Shown here piece by piece: positions 47,675 through 57,145 of a DNA stretch of 64,000 nt. Source of the stretch: Niveomyces insectorum RCEF 264. Taxonomy: Eukaryota; Ascomycota; Sordariomycetes; Hypocreales; Cordycipitaceae. The first letter of the stretch is position 1. Every line of letters starts with the position of its first letter. The notes beneath the pieces were generated by a model. It was not told the origin of the DNA, did no database searches, and saw nothing but the letters and a program-made list of their open reading frames with translations. The position numbers and the translations under genes are program-made. The stretch is taken from contig AZHD01000003.1 in NCBI GenBank assembly GCA_001636815.1, positions 86,925 through 150,924 on the forward strand, written 5' to 3'.

Positions 47675-49620
47675 ATGAAGTCCCTAAAGCTCAGCGGCCT
47701 GCCGTTCTTCCGGCATTTTACGGTCGTGTCGTTCATTTCCGTGCTCCTCCTGAATTTGAGCGTACTCGAGTTTGGCTTTGACGGCTCCATGATGGGTCTA
47801 GTGCAAGCCATGGACTGTACGTTGTTCTTTTTTTGTCTAGTTGTTAATCATTTTATACGTGATTTTTGTTATTATATTTTTTATTTTTTTAAGGAGGAAT
47901 GCTTCTCTTGTTAGGTATCATTCTGTGATGCTGACTGCGCACGCTCGCAACCGACTCATAGCTTTCGACAAGGATTTTCACATGTACTACGGCACATCCC
48001 ATCACAAGCTCGACCCCGTCAAGCTATCCATTCTCAGCTCCATCGGCACACCGTTCCGTGCCGCGATGATCCTCGTGGCGCTGTTCATCGGCGAGCGGTA
48101 CGGCCGCTGGACCCTCTTTGTCGTGATGCAGCTGGGCAGCTTGGCCGGCGCCACGGTGCTGTACACATCGCGCACGTTTGTCCAGATTGTCGTCGGCCGC
48201 GTGCTCCTTACGTCCTTTTCCGGCTGGCACGACTGGCTGATCCCCATGTACCTGGCCGAGATCGTGCCCGGCCCCGTGCGCGGCACCGTCATTGCGTTCT
48301 ACATGATTTTCAGCTACCTCGGCTCGTTCCTGGCGTCCGTGGCGACGTTCCTGTGCTCGCACCACTTCCCCGACGCCCGCCAATACCGCGTGCCCTTCTC
48401 GCTCATGTGGGTGGCGCCTGCGATTTGCCTGCTGTTTTGCTGGGTTCTGCCCGAGTCGCCGCGGTGGCTGGTGCGCAAGGGCCGCGACGACAAGGCCGTG
48501 CGGGCTCTCTTCCGGCTCAACGGCAGCAAGAACGGCTATTCGCCGGACGAGGAGGCCCGGCTGCTCCGGCAGTCAATTGAGGAGGACTCCGTCACGCAGG
48601 GCTCCTGGAAAGATCTTTTCAGGGGCACAAACAAGGTACTCAAATCCCTTCTGCCCTCCCCTGCCTCTTTTGTATTTTGTATTATGTGACAGTTGTTTTG
48701 GACCGTATACTAATAACGTCAATTCTACCTTTTTACAGCGCCGTACCGTTACTGTGCTCATGTGCATCTTCCTCATCCAGCTCACTGGCCAAGCCTTTGT
48801 CACCAAGTACGGGACCATCTTCGTCAAAGGCATGAACGTCATGGACCCCATGGAGTTTGGCTTGTTGGAGCGCGGCCTCGGCATCGTCGGCCCCTTGACG
48901 CTTATGTTCATTGTCGACCGCTTGGGCCGTCGGCAGATTTATATGACCGGCGCCATCTTGTACGCAGGCGGCCTCTACATAATCGGTGGCGTGGGCACTA
49001 TGGAGATGCATCGGGTTGGCAACGTCATTATCGCCATGTACATCATCTGCGCCATTTTGCACATCATTGCCTACCACGGAGTGTACGTTGCCCCCTTTCA
49101 ATATTCTCATGCATATATCTGTCACATGCTTACAGAAATAAAAAACAAAACGTGCAGTTGCATGATAGCGTCCGCCGAAATTCCGCATCTGCGTCTTCGT
49201 GACAAAACCCTGACCCTCTCGTACTTCAGCAGCTTCTTGTGCGAGTTTGGCGTGAGCTTCTCACTGCCGTATCTGCTCTACGCCCCCTACGCCAACCTCG
49301 AGTCCAAAGTCGGCTTCATTTACGGGTCCATCGCCTTTGCCGGGGTCGTTTGGGGCTACTTTTATCTGCCGGACACCAGCAAACGGTCGCTGGAAGAGCT
49401 CGAAGAGCTTTGGCAGTCTGGCATTGCCGCCTACAAATTCTCCTCCTACAAAGCCCACGGCGGCGTGGGCCTGCGCGTGTCGCAGCTCGAGCGCCATGCT
49501 GGCGGGGGCGACGCCAGTTCCAGTTCAGAAGAAGACCTCCGGCGCATGGATAGCGAAGGAGACAATCTCAAGCGCGTCGAGGTGGTGCACGAGGAAGTGG
49601 TCGTGCCCACGAAGGAATAA
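47675..49620 (+). CDS. MFS sugar transporter-type permease
   Basis: Four exons (47675-47816, 47962-48635, 48739-49082, 49158-49620) encode 540 residues. Family marks of the sugar porter group are present: GERYGRW in the first inter-helix loop, PESPRWLVRKGR after TM6, DRLGRRQIYMTG in the second half, and a final PDTSKRSLEELEELW. Multiple hydrophobic segments fit twelve membrane spans. The first intron (47817-47961) was placed so that QAMD joins SFDKDFHMYY, as in the family; a nearer AG at 47913-47914 would run into a stop. Introns 2 and 3 are 103 and 75 bases. The C-terminal tail is cytosolic, Ser/Glu-rich and moderate in length, so this looks like a transporter rather than a glucose sensor with a long tail. 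Substrate unknown; hexose, disaccharide and related polyols are all possible. Confidence 0.9.
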
Positions 49621-52035
49621 GCAGGCGAAGTTTTTATGGGATTTTTGGTGCTAAAAAAAAAAATCAGGGCACCATTGGAAGTGAAGGATTGTGTATGTGA
49701 ATGGCGTATGCTGGCTTTGTGCACAACAACTCATCCCTCATTGGCCAGGCAACTGTCCTATATGTCATTTTGTTCGCGTGATTTTTTGTTTTCGGCTTTG
49801 ATAGTGTCAGACATTTCTTCGGTTCGGCTGGCTTCTTTACACTACATCATACAGGAATGCGGTTAGAGCGTTACATTCGAGGCGTTGGGGACTATACGAT
49901 TTCAAAAGACATTCCATGAAGTGAACGACAGCAATTACGAGCAGTTACAACCTGATGTAGTGAGAGCTTCTTTTTTTTTGTTTTTCTGGCGCAGATGTGA
50001 TAAAGCGTAATCAAACGCAACTGAGAACACACAGACGAGACTCGGTGAATTCAATCCTTTGACGCTCATGCAAAAAAAAAGGAGGAAAAAAAAAAGTAAA
50101 TGAAGGGAAATGGGGGGAAATGTGAAGAAAAGAGAGGCAGGAAGAGATGAAATTCGGCACCAAACATTGCCAGTTGCCTCACTTGAACCCGTACAATTGT
50201 TCATGCCTCCACTTTGTCCATTCTTGCTTTGATTTTATTTTCATATATATCTACCATTTTGGGTTTCTCTTGGCTTGAAGCTTTCGGTAGTTGAGAACGC
50301 AAGAATAGAAAAGGACGACCAGAAAATGCCCTAAGACCTTCTTTGATCTGCAAGCAGCATCCAAATTGCAAAAAGGGCCAAAAGAAAGAAAAAGGCCGCG
50401 CGTTTTTGAAACATCGGGATGCCATGCAAACAACTGAACGGCATCGAGATGTTTCTCGGGCTCACTGAGGACCTAAAGCACCCGATGAGACCGAGACAGA
50501 AGACAGAAACGATATCCAGACAAAAAAGAGAAAGCAGAAAGATTGGTATCGGAGAGTTTTCAAAGCTTGGCCTTTTGGCCGTTTTGTCCTTTACTCAAAT
50601 CTTATAAAAAAATAAAGAGGAAGGGCCGAAGAAATTTAAACGGAAGGGTAGGGACAGATGCGGGTGGAAACGGCAAAGGCCAGGCGGAACGGAGGCAAGG
50701 AGAGAAAAGGCAGTAAAACAATACGAATATATCTGCATATTGAATTTCCACATAAAGGAAGGATCGCCGTCCTGCCTCGTCAGCGTAAATAAGGGCAAGG
50801 TGTTGAAAAATAATGGAAGAGAAAAAAAAAAGGATATGTCCCTCATGCTTCGTATTAAATGGTAATACACACAACTCTGTACAACAAAGAGATACTATTC
50901 GTATAAAAAAATGCGATGGATCGCTTAAACAATCTTTGGGGCATGGAATCCGCTTGTATACACGTTGACATACCGGCACGGTTCCTCCGTTCAATGGATT
51001 GGGCGGAGGGAGCAATAAATAGGTATTAGACTGACAGTATTTGTTTTTTTCAATATTCTAATAACATAAAAAACCGTTGTAATCCACGAATATAACGAGC
51101 AAAAGAAATTTTTTTTAAGACTGCACGGCTCAAAACATTTTTTTTTTACCTAGACCTTGCCATGGGTTTTCTCTCTATTGTACACCAACTCAAACAACTG
51201 AATAAAATCTTCTTATAAGCACCAGTTTATTTGTTTGGACGAGGGACATGACTCTTTGGAAAGCCGAGAACACGGCTCGATTCGTAAAACAGAAACAAAA
51301 TAGTAAAACTAATATAGCTTCTTTCCGCATATCCTCCCGCAATGTCTTGGCGCGTATTGTACTTAGTTATGCTGCCTCTCGAGCTTCTAGAAGGCACAGG
51401 AGAACACTGAAACAGATAGAAGAAACTACCCTAACAACCCGATTCGGTGATGCGTAGCCGATACTGCCGACGTCGCTTGCGAGACGTCCTTTCTTATAGG
51501 GTCGGATGTATTGCTAGGGGGGTATGGCGTCTTCGCTTGCTATATAGGCAAATATATGCCGTGGCTATACTTGGTTATTGAAGGGTTTTTGACTGGCGTG
51601 TGTCCTAAGAGATTATGGGAAAGGGGAAGAACAGCACGGCAAAAGCTGGCTGAAAGATGTCGAAGCCGGAACGGATACCCAAAGCACGCAACTGAACGAC
51701 AGACGACCAGGCATTGATCGGGAAGACGCTTTGTTTCCATTTTGTGAAGGTTTTGGCCCGTCTTCGAAAAACCCGACCTTGCAACAAGACGGTCCCAGGA
51801 GGTTGTGGTGCCGTTGAATGCCGACTGGATGAGCAGCCGGAACAGTTTATGCTGACCTGGTTAGAAACAAAAGAAGCATGCCTGAGACACACAATTTTCC
51901 TTGCCTTGAACGGTTCCTTTTTCTGGTCTCGTGTGCAAATCCACCGAGTTGGATTCGCGGCAAACGTTGTAAAGCGCCAGGTAAAGTGTCTAGCTACTCG
52001 TACGACTAATTCGTGACGTCGTATCCAACCTCTCT
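49621..52035. other. Convergent intergenic stretch
   Basis: 2.4 kb between the MFS gene and a minus-strand unknown. AT-rich with A-runs (for example near 50068-50098) and only short, compositionally poor open frames. I see no tRNA or other RNA gene. Confidence 0.55.
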
Positions 52036-52899
52036 CTACTGCACCTTGTCCTTCCCGACCGCCGTCACCGCTCGTGTCCCCTTGAACACCATCCAGCCGC
52101 CCACAAGGCCATGCACCCACCGGCCCAGCACGCCTTCGAGCATCGTCGGCTTCTCATCGCGCGCGTGCCGCCACATCCATGTCTCGTTGAAAAACACCGC
52201 CTCCGTGGCCGACCGCTCTACGGCGGCCACGATAATGGCATGGACCGTCAGGTCCGGCCGGCCGGGCAGGGGCACGACCGATAGTTCCGCCTTTGCGCGC
52301 GTTTCCGCCGCTGCCGCGTCGTCTTGACCGTCCACGCTGCCCGACCTGCTCTCCCGATAGGTCACCTTGTAAGCGCCGTTGGCTACGTCGCCGGTGACAA
52401 AATCCAGGCCACGGAGATAGTCCGTGTCAAACGTGCGGCGCGTGCCCGGATCTGACACGATGCTGCGCATTAGAAAACCCTGTGGCGTCCAGCTGAATGC
52501 CTCCATGGTGCCTCGCAGGTACGCTGTCAAAAGAGCGGCCGTCTTGTCTGGTTCTGACACGAACGACGACGACGACGATGACGACGAGGGAGCGAGCGCG
52601 GCCGTTGTCAGTTCCGCGGTTGGCACGGCATGCGACACCACCCTCTCGCGGACAAGAATATAGGGCGCGCCTGGCGCCAGCACCTCGTTTGGCAGGCTGT
52701 GGGGCGGCGGCGGATCCTCAGTGCTCACGGCATCCGCCGGCTGGTCTTTTCGGGGGCGGATGCGCTTCGTCGAGGACGTGGCCACATGGCGCGACACGAT
52801 GGCCTGCACAGCCAGCAGATAAATCGTAGGCACCACAACAGGAAGAAGCGACAACGCCACCACCGTCGACCGTGTGGGTGTGGGGATGTTGAACGGCAT
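52036..52899 (-). CDS. Conserved fungal membrane-anchored protein, unknown role
   Basis: One exon of 287 residues from the ATG at 52897-52899. A hydrophobic segment near the N-terminus (about residues 13-35, VVALSLLPVVVPTIYLLAVQ) suggests a single membrane anchor. It is followed by a basic, Pro-rich linker and a folded domain from about residue 80 (LAPGAPYILVRERVVSHAVP, LRGTMEAFSWTPQGFL, LDFVTGDVANGAYKVTYRES, VFFNETWMWRHARDEKPTMLE), ending with GRWVHGLVGGWMVFKGTRAVT. A run of Ser residues (about 104-112) is encoded by a GAC/GAT-type repeat on the other strand. Composition and codon use are those of a real gene. I recognise no domain with a known activity. Confidence 0.72.
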   Translation of the reverse strand: MPFNIPTPTRSTVVALSLLPVVVPTIYLLAVQAIVSRHVATSSTKRIRPRKDQPADAVSTEDPPPPHSLPNEVLAPGAPYILVRERVVSHAVPTAELTTAALAPSSSSSSSSFVSEPDKTAALLTAYLRGTMEAFSWTPQGFLMRSIVSDPGTRRTFDTDYLRGLDFVTGDVANGAYKVTYRESRSGSVDGQDDAAAAETRAKAELSVVPLPGRPDLTVHAIIVAAVERSATEAVFFNETWMWRHARDEKPTMLEGVLGRWVHGLVGGWMVFKGTRAVTAVGKDKVQ

Positions 52900-53401
52900 G
52901 GTTGAGTTGGTTGACGGGAGATGAGGTCGCTCGTAAAATACTCCGTAGTATATTATGCACTAAGCGGGACGTAATAAAGTGTCGACCTCGCTTAGATAGA
53001 TATTCAAGCGTGAGAAGATCACACTAGAGCAGTCACTTCTAAGCTGTGCTAAAGAGACTCCTCGTTTGAAATCTGATCCCTTAAGAAAGCTGTCTCGCGA
53101 GCCAAGAATCCTACGTGGATTGTATAGGCGAAAAAGCAAAACTGTAATCATTGAGGTCCGAATTGCCCCCGGCGGCTCAGCCAACATGTCTCGGCTTTTG
53201 AACCTCCAATCGTCTTACCTCGATAAGAGCATAATATGCACAAAGATCAATGCCCTCATTAGTTGCATTGCCCCGCTAGGCGACTCATTGCCTCTGAACG
53301 TCATCAGCATTTGGAACTTCATGAGACAAGCAATGCATTCTCATCCACCAAGCTTTGAATAGGGACAAAAAAAAAGACGTCAGGGACCGGGACATAATAA
53401 G
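52900..53401. other. Divergent promoter region
   Basis: 500 bases between divergent starts, with an exact TACTCCGTA element at 52939-52947. A 99-codon open frame on the + strand (53066-53362) overlaps the promoter and is not accepted. Confidence 0.5.
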
Positions 53402-55167
53402 ATGGACTCGTCACAGCAATCCCTACCTGCGAGAGGACATGTGAGAAACAAATCTGCTGCCAAAGGTGAGATCCTGACGAAACTACTCAAAATGCATGAA
53501 TGAATGAGAGCAAGAGATGAGTTGTTCTGACCGAAGCAGCGACAAGACCGCGATCGTCTACGAAGGGCCCATTAGATGCGGATGAGTGAGTTTCTCTTCT
53601 TCTCTCAAGCGTCCTGTGGTAGCGTCACGTTCCCACTGACCATGTTTCTGCCCTGCACCATAGCGGCCCTTTGGTCTCTCCAGCAGCGGCCGCGGCGTCC
53701 TCTCTGTCGCCACCGCCTCAAGCAGCAAGTGCGGCGTTCTCTCGGTATTCCTCTCGGTATTCACCCGGAGCACGGCAGATTAGCCCCGGCGTAAGTTCAC
53801 CGGTGATGCACCGGTCGCCCATCCCGCAATCGCCGCCACCACCGTCATCGTCTGGAGACGGCACGGGGCTGGGGTTTGATGGCGGCCTAGACGCCGCCGT
53901 TGCTGCGCCGCCACCACCGCCGCCAGCCAAGGACTTTTCGTACCTCCTGCGCCCCGAGATCTACCACCCGCTCACGTTAGCCAACGTGCCGCCACCCTTC
54001 CGTACGTCGCAATGGCAGCCCAACCCGGCCACACCGTTACCGGATCTAGTGGCCGCCGGCCATTTCCGAGCAGCCGCCATCGTCGCTGCACAGCAACTTA
54101 CCGGAACGGGCGGCGATGGCGTGCCGGGGTTGGTGGGCACCCCCCCGGACCCGACCGACCACGTACGCATCTTTGATCTCCTGTACACGCGCCTCGTGTG
54201 CCTGCTGCTCATCGACGCTACCGCGTTGGCAGCGCAGGAGGGCAAGGCCCTGGGCGACCTCAACAACCCGTTTTACCTTCTCGATGACGCCGGCACTGTT
54301 GCCGCCACGGGCATCGCCAACCATCTGGTACCTTGGGCGCTGCGTGTGCTCCACGTGCGGCTGCAGGGCCTCGGCTTTGGCGACCCGCGCCGCGCCGTCA
54401 TGAGCTACTACGAGTTGGCCCGCGAGGCACGTGCGCGCATTGGCGCAGCGCTGGCCCGCCATGACCACGCAGCCAGCGAGCTGTGGAAGGGCCGCCTGGC
54501 CGAGCTGGGCCTGAAGGTAGCGGGCGCGCTGATCGAGATGGACGACATGGCGGGGGCCGCAGCGCACCTGGCGAGCATGAGCGCCGCCGCCACAGGTGGG
54601 GACAGCAGCACACGCACAGAGACGGCCAAGGCGCTGCTGTGGCTGCACCTGGGCGACGTCGAGGCGGCGCGGGCGGCGATCCACGCGGCGTACGTGGGCA
54701 GAGGCGGTTTTCGTGGCGACGACCTGGCACCACGGGTCGTAGCGGCGCTTTGCGACATGGCCGACGATGAGTACGAGGCGGCGCTGTCCGCGTGGCGGGC
54801 GCTGCGGGAGGACGCGCCGGGCGATGAGATGATTGGCGTCAACCTAGCCGTGTGCCTCCTTTATGTGGGCAAATTGGAAGAGGTAAAGAACTGAGAGGAA
54901 CCGTTGGGTGCTTATTGTTTTTCTTTTTTCTTTCTTTCTTTTTGCTCGGTTTACTCGGCATAACTAACATCACAGGGCCGGGCTTTGTTGGAAAGTCTGG
55001 TCGATGCCGGCTACTCGTCACACACGCTGCTATTCAATCTCTCGACCATGTACGAGCTGTGCACCGACCGGGCAAAGAGCCAGAAGCAGCAGCTGGCGCA
55101 ACGCGTCGCCGATATGGAGCCTTCCGCAAAGGGCTGGGAGAAGGCCAACGCGGATTTCAAGCTGTAA
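53402..55167 (+). CDS. TRAPP complex subunit 12-like TPR protein
   Basis: Four exons (53402-53465, 53540-53585, 53664-54882, 54976-55167) encode about 506 residues. The N-terminal 120 residues are Ser/Pro/Ala-rich and disordered. Then follow FSYLLRPEIYHPLTLANVPP, AAGHFRAAAIVAAQQLTG, RIFDLLYTRLVCLLLIDAT, VMSYYELAREARARI and LGLKVAGALIEMDDMAGAA, with TPR-like helical hairpins (AKALLWLHLGDVEAARAAI, NLAVCLLYVGKLEEGRALLE). This matches fungal proteins annotated as trafficking protein particle complex subunit 12, a TRAPPIII factor in ER-Golgi traffic and autophagy. The 46-base second exon is needed: without it the first donor (phase 1) and the acceptor at 53662-53663 (needs phase 2) do not join. 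All introns have CTRAY-like branch sites. Confidence 0.82.
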
Positions 55168-55417
55168 CAAAAGCAATATGAACTTGGCAAAACGAAAACC
55201 AAAAATATCGCGCGACATGCATGAGTATGATGGCCATTAGATACTCGGATTCTACGCGAATCCTCCTCCTTCCCCCTTTTCCCCTAATACTCCGTTTGTA
55301 AAGCGAAGGAAAATAAAATGTGTAGCCGTCCGCTCTGACTATTTCCTCAACGATTGCCGTGATCGTTTCACTCGTCCTTGGCCACCCTTCTTATCCTTTC
55401 GACTTCGTTACTTTCGA
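55168..55417. other. Short convergent intergenic stretch
   Basis: 250 bases between convergent stop codons; only 3' untranslated DNA is expected. Confidence 0.6.
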
Positions 55418-56254
55418 TTATACGCGTGCCCATAGTTGGAACACGCCCTTGGCGTACTCGACAATCTCTTCGCCACCCAGCTTGCTGTCGCCGTACACGC
55501 GGTCGACAAACGTGATCGGCACCTCGGCGATCGTGTAGCCCATGGCCTTGGCCGTCACCGCCAGCGCCATCTGCATGCTGAAGCCGCGCACGTCTGTGCT
55601 CTCGAACAGCTTGGTCAGCACCGCCCGCTTGTACAGCCGGAACGAACCCGTCAGGTCCGACACGCCGGGCCGCAGCACCGTGTCCGCAAAAATGTTGGCG
55701 CCTTTGCTCGTGAGCCGCCGCTTGAGGTCCCAGCCGTACACGCCGCCACCGGGCGCGTAGCGCGTGCCCGTCACAATGTCGTAGTCGCCGGCCTGCTGGC
55801 GCGCGATCATCTGGGGGATGAACTTGGGGTGGTGGGAGAAGTCGGCGTCCATGATGATGATGAAGTTGCCGGTCGCAAACTGCAGGCCGTGCACGTACGC
55901 GGTGCCGAGACCGAGCTTGCCGGTGCGGGCCTTGAGGACAACATGCGGCGCGTAGACCGAGACGAGCTGCTTGGCGACGTCCTGGGTGCCGTCGGGGGAG
56001 CCGTCGTCGACAATGATAAGCTCCCAGTCAAGGTTGCTATAAAATAAAGAAAGTAAAGGGTTAGCCAGCGTCTGGCGGTTTTCGCTCCCGTCGATCGTAT
56101 TCCCCCAACTTCCAAGCTCTAGATCCACACTCCGACAGACAACATACTTTTCTGTGAATGTCCGGTTCAACAACCAAGTGATGATCGGCAGATTTTGCCG
56201 CTCGTTGAATGTCGGCAGAATGACCGAATATTTGTTCTTGGAGATGGGCGCCAT
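55418..56254 (-). CDS. DPM1: Dolichol-phosphate mannosyltransferase catalytic subunit
   Basis: Two exons (56254-56148 and 56036-55418) encode 241 residues. It is a GT2 glycosyltransferase: YSVILPTFNERQNLP at the N-terminus, the nucleotide-binding VDDGSPDGT, the MDADFSHHP metal-binding motif and GTRYAPGGGVYGW. It transfers mannose from GDP-mannose to dolichol phosphate on the ER face, supplying donors for N-glycans, O-mannosylation and GPI anchors. No C-terminal membrane span is present (it ends VFQLWARV), so it belongs to the human/S. pombe type that needs DPM2/DPM3 partners, unlike the tail-anchored S. cerevisiae enzyme. The 111-base intron (GTATGT donor, TTATAG acceptor, phase 2) joins FTEN to LDWELIIVDDG. 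Confidence 0.96.
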   Translation of the reverse strand: MAPISKNKYSVILPTFNERQNLPIITWLLNRTFTEKYVVCRSVDLELGSWGNTIDGSENRQTLANPLLSLFYSNLDWELIIVDDGSPDGTQDVAKQLVSVYAPHVVLKARTGKLGLGTAYVHGLQFATGNFIIIMDADFSHHPKFIPQMIARQQAGDYDIVTGTRYAPGGGVYGWDLKRRLTSKGANIFADTVLRPGVSDLTGSFRLYKRAVLTKLFESTDVRGFSMQMALAVTAKAMGYTIAEVPITFVDRVYGDSKLGGEEIVEYAKGVFQLWARV

Positions 56255-57145
56255 TGTGACGGCAAGGGGGGGGTATCAAACAAAGCTCAAAAAAAGAAAA
56301 ACAAGAGAAGAAGAAGAAAAAAATCAGATGAAAAGAGCGACAAGTTGTGAATTGAATTGTAGGTGGTGTTAAGTGGTAAATGGACACTGTCGCGATCTCC
56401 CTTCCCCCTTTTTCCAGGCACTTGGGTCGCGGTCGCGCTTGTGATGGATGGCAAGGTGGCCGCTCTGGCCCCTGTACCGTGGCCAGCCTTATCGTTATCT
56501 TAGATAAGATGACTAAGACAGAAGCTCGAATGCGAGCTAAAATGGAAACAAAAGCGCTAGTCAGCTGCATGCAACCTGGAGACGCTAATGTAAGAACAGG
56601 AGCTTCCCCTGACACAATGAACTGTGGGGTATCAGCCAATTAAGATTAGTCATCACTAACCCAAGCCAAGCTTTGGGGCACAGCACAGGCAGACAAGTCT
56701 TGTTTACTACGCCGCTTCGCTCTCGCCATATATGCATGACATGTCAGCCATGGCCCTTTCTTCCGAATTACCGTCGCCAGCGCCGAGAATTTAACGCATA
56801 ATATTGCTGCTAGATAGTCTATTGTCATTCAGCCGGAAAACCCGCCCGATAGAGGCGCAGCCGGGAAAGCTCCTCGAAAGCGGAGACGTCTTCCGAGCGA
56901 TACTCTTCTCGAAGGTTGGCTTCATCTATCGTTTCGTTCCGGGCGACGACGGGACGACGCTTCCACTTGAGCCAACGCTGTCGCCGGACGACTGGTGTAT
57001 AGATCGATCTAGAGCCTGTTTGCAAGACGATAGGCATTGCGGAGGCTTGAGAGACTAGAGAGCTCGTCAGCCGCAGCGAGCAATATCGCAACAGACTATT
57101 GCGTCTATTCGTTCGAAGCCAGCACCGCTGGTCGAGTTCCTTGCT
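56255..57145. other. Divergent promoter region, DPM1 and M13 peptidase
   Basis: 0.89 kb between divergent starts, with a tight GATA-motif cluster at 56488-56508. No gene is supported. Confidence 0.55.
56488..56508. promoter_or_regulatory. Cluster of three GATA motifs
   Basis: CTTATC (56488-56493), TTATC (56495-56499) and GATAAG (56503-56508) lie within 21 bases, two in one orientation and one in the other. This is the site type bound by fungal GATA factors (nitrogen, iron or light regulators). Use in vivo is inferred. Confidence 0.45.

Noticed and set aside
47841..47961. Upstream extension of MFS exon 2 as a separate start
   Set aside because: Its residues come from an AT-rich intron; splicing 47816 to 47962 restores the family sequence QAMD-SFDKDFHMYY in frame.
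50170..50200. tRNA B-box-like GGGTTCAAGTGA on the minus strand
   Set aside because: No matching A-box, acceptor stem or cloverleaf could be folded around it.
53066..53362. 99-codon + strand open frame between divergent genes
   Set aside because: Lies in a 500-base divergent promoter, mixed composition, no motif.
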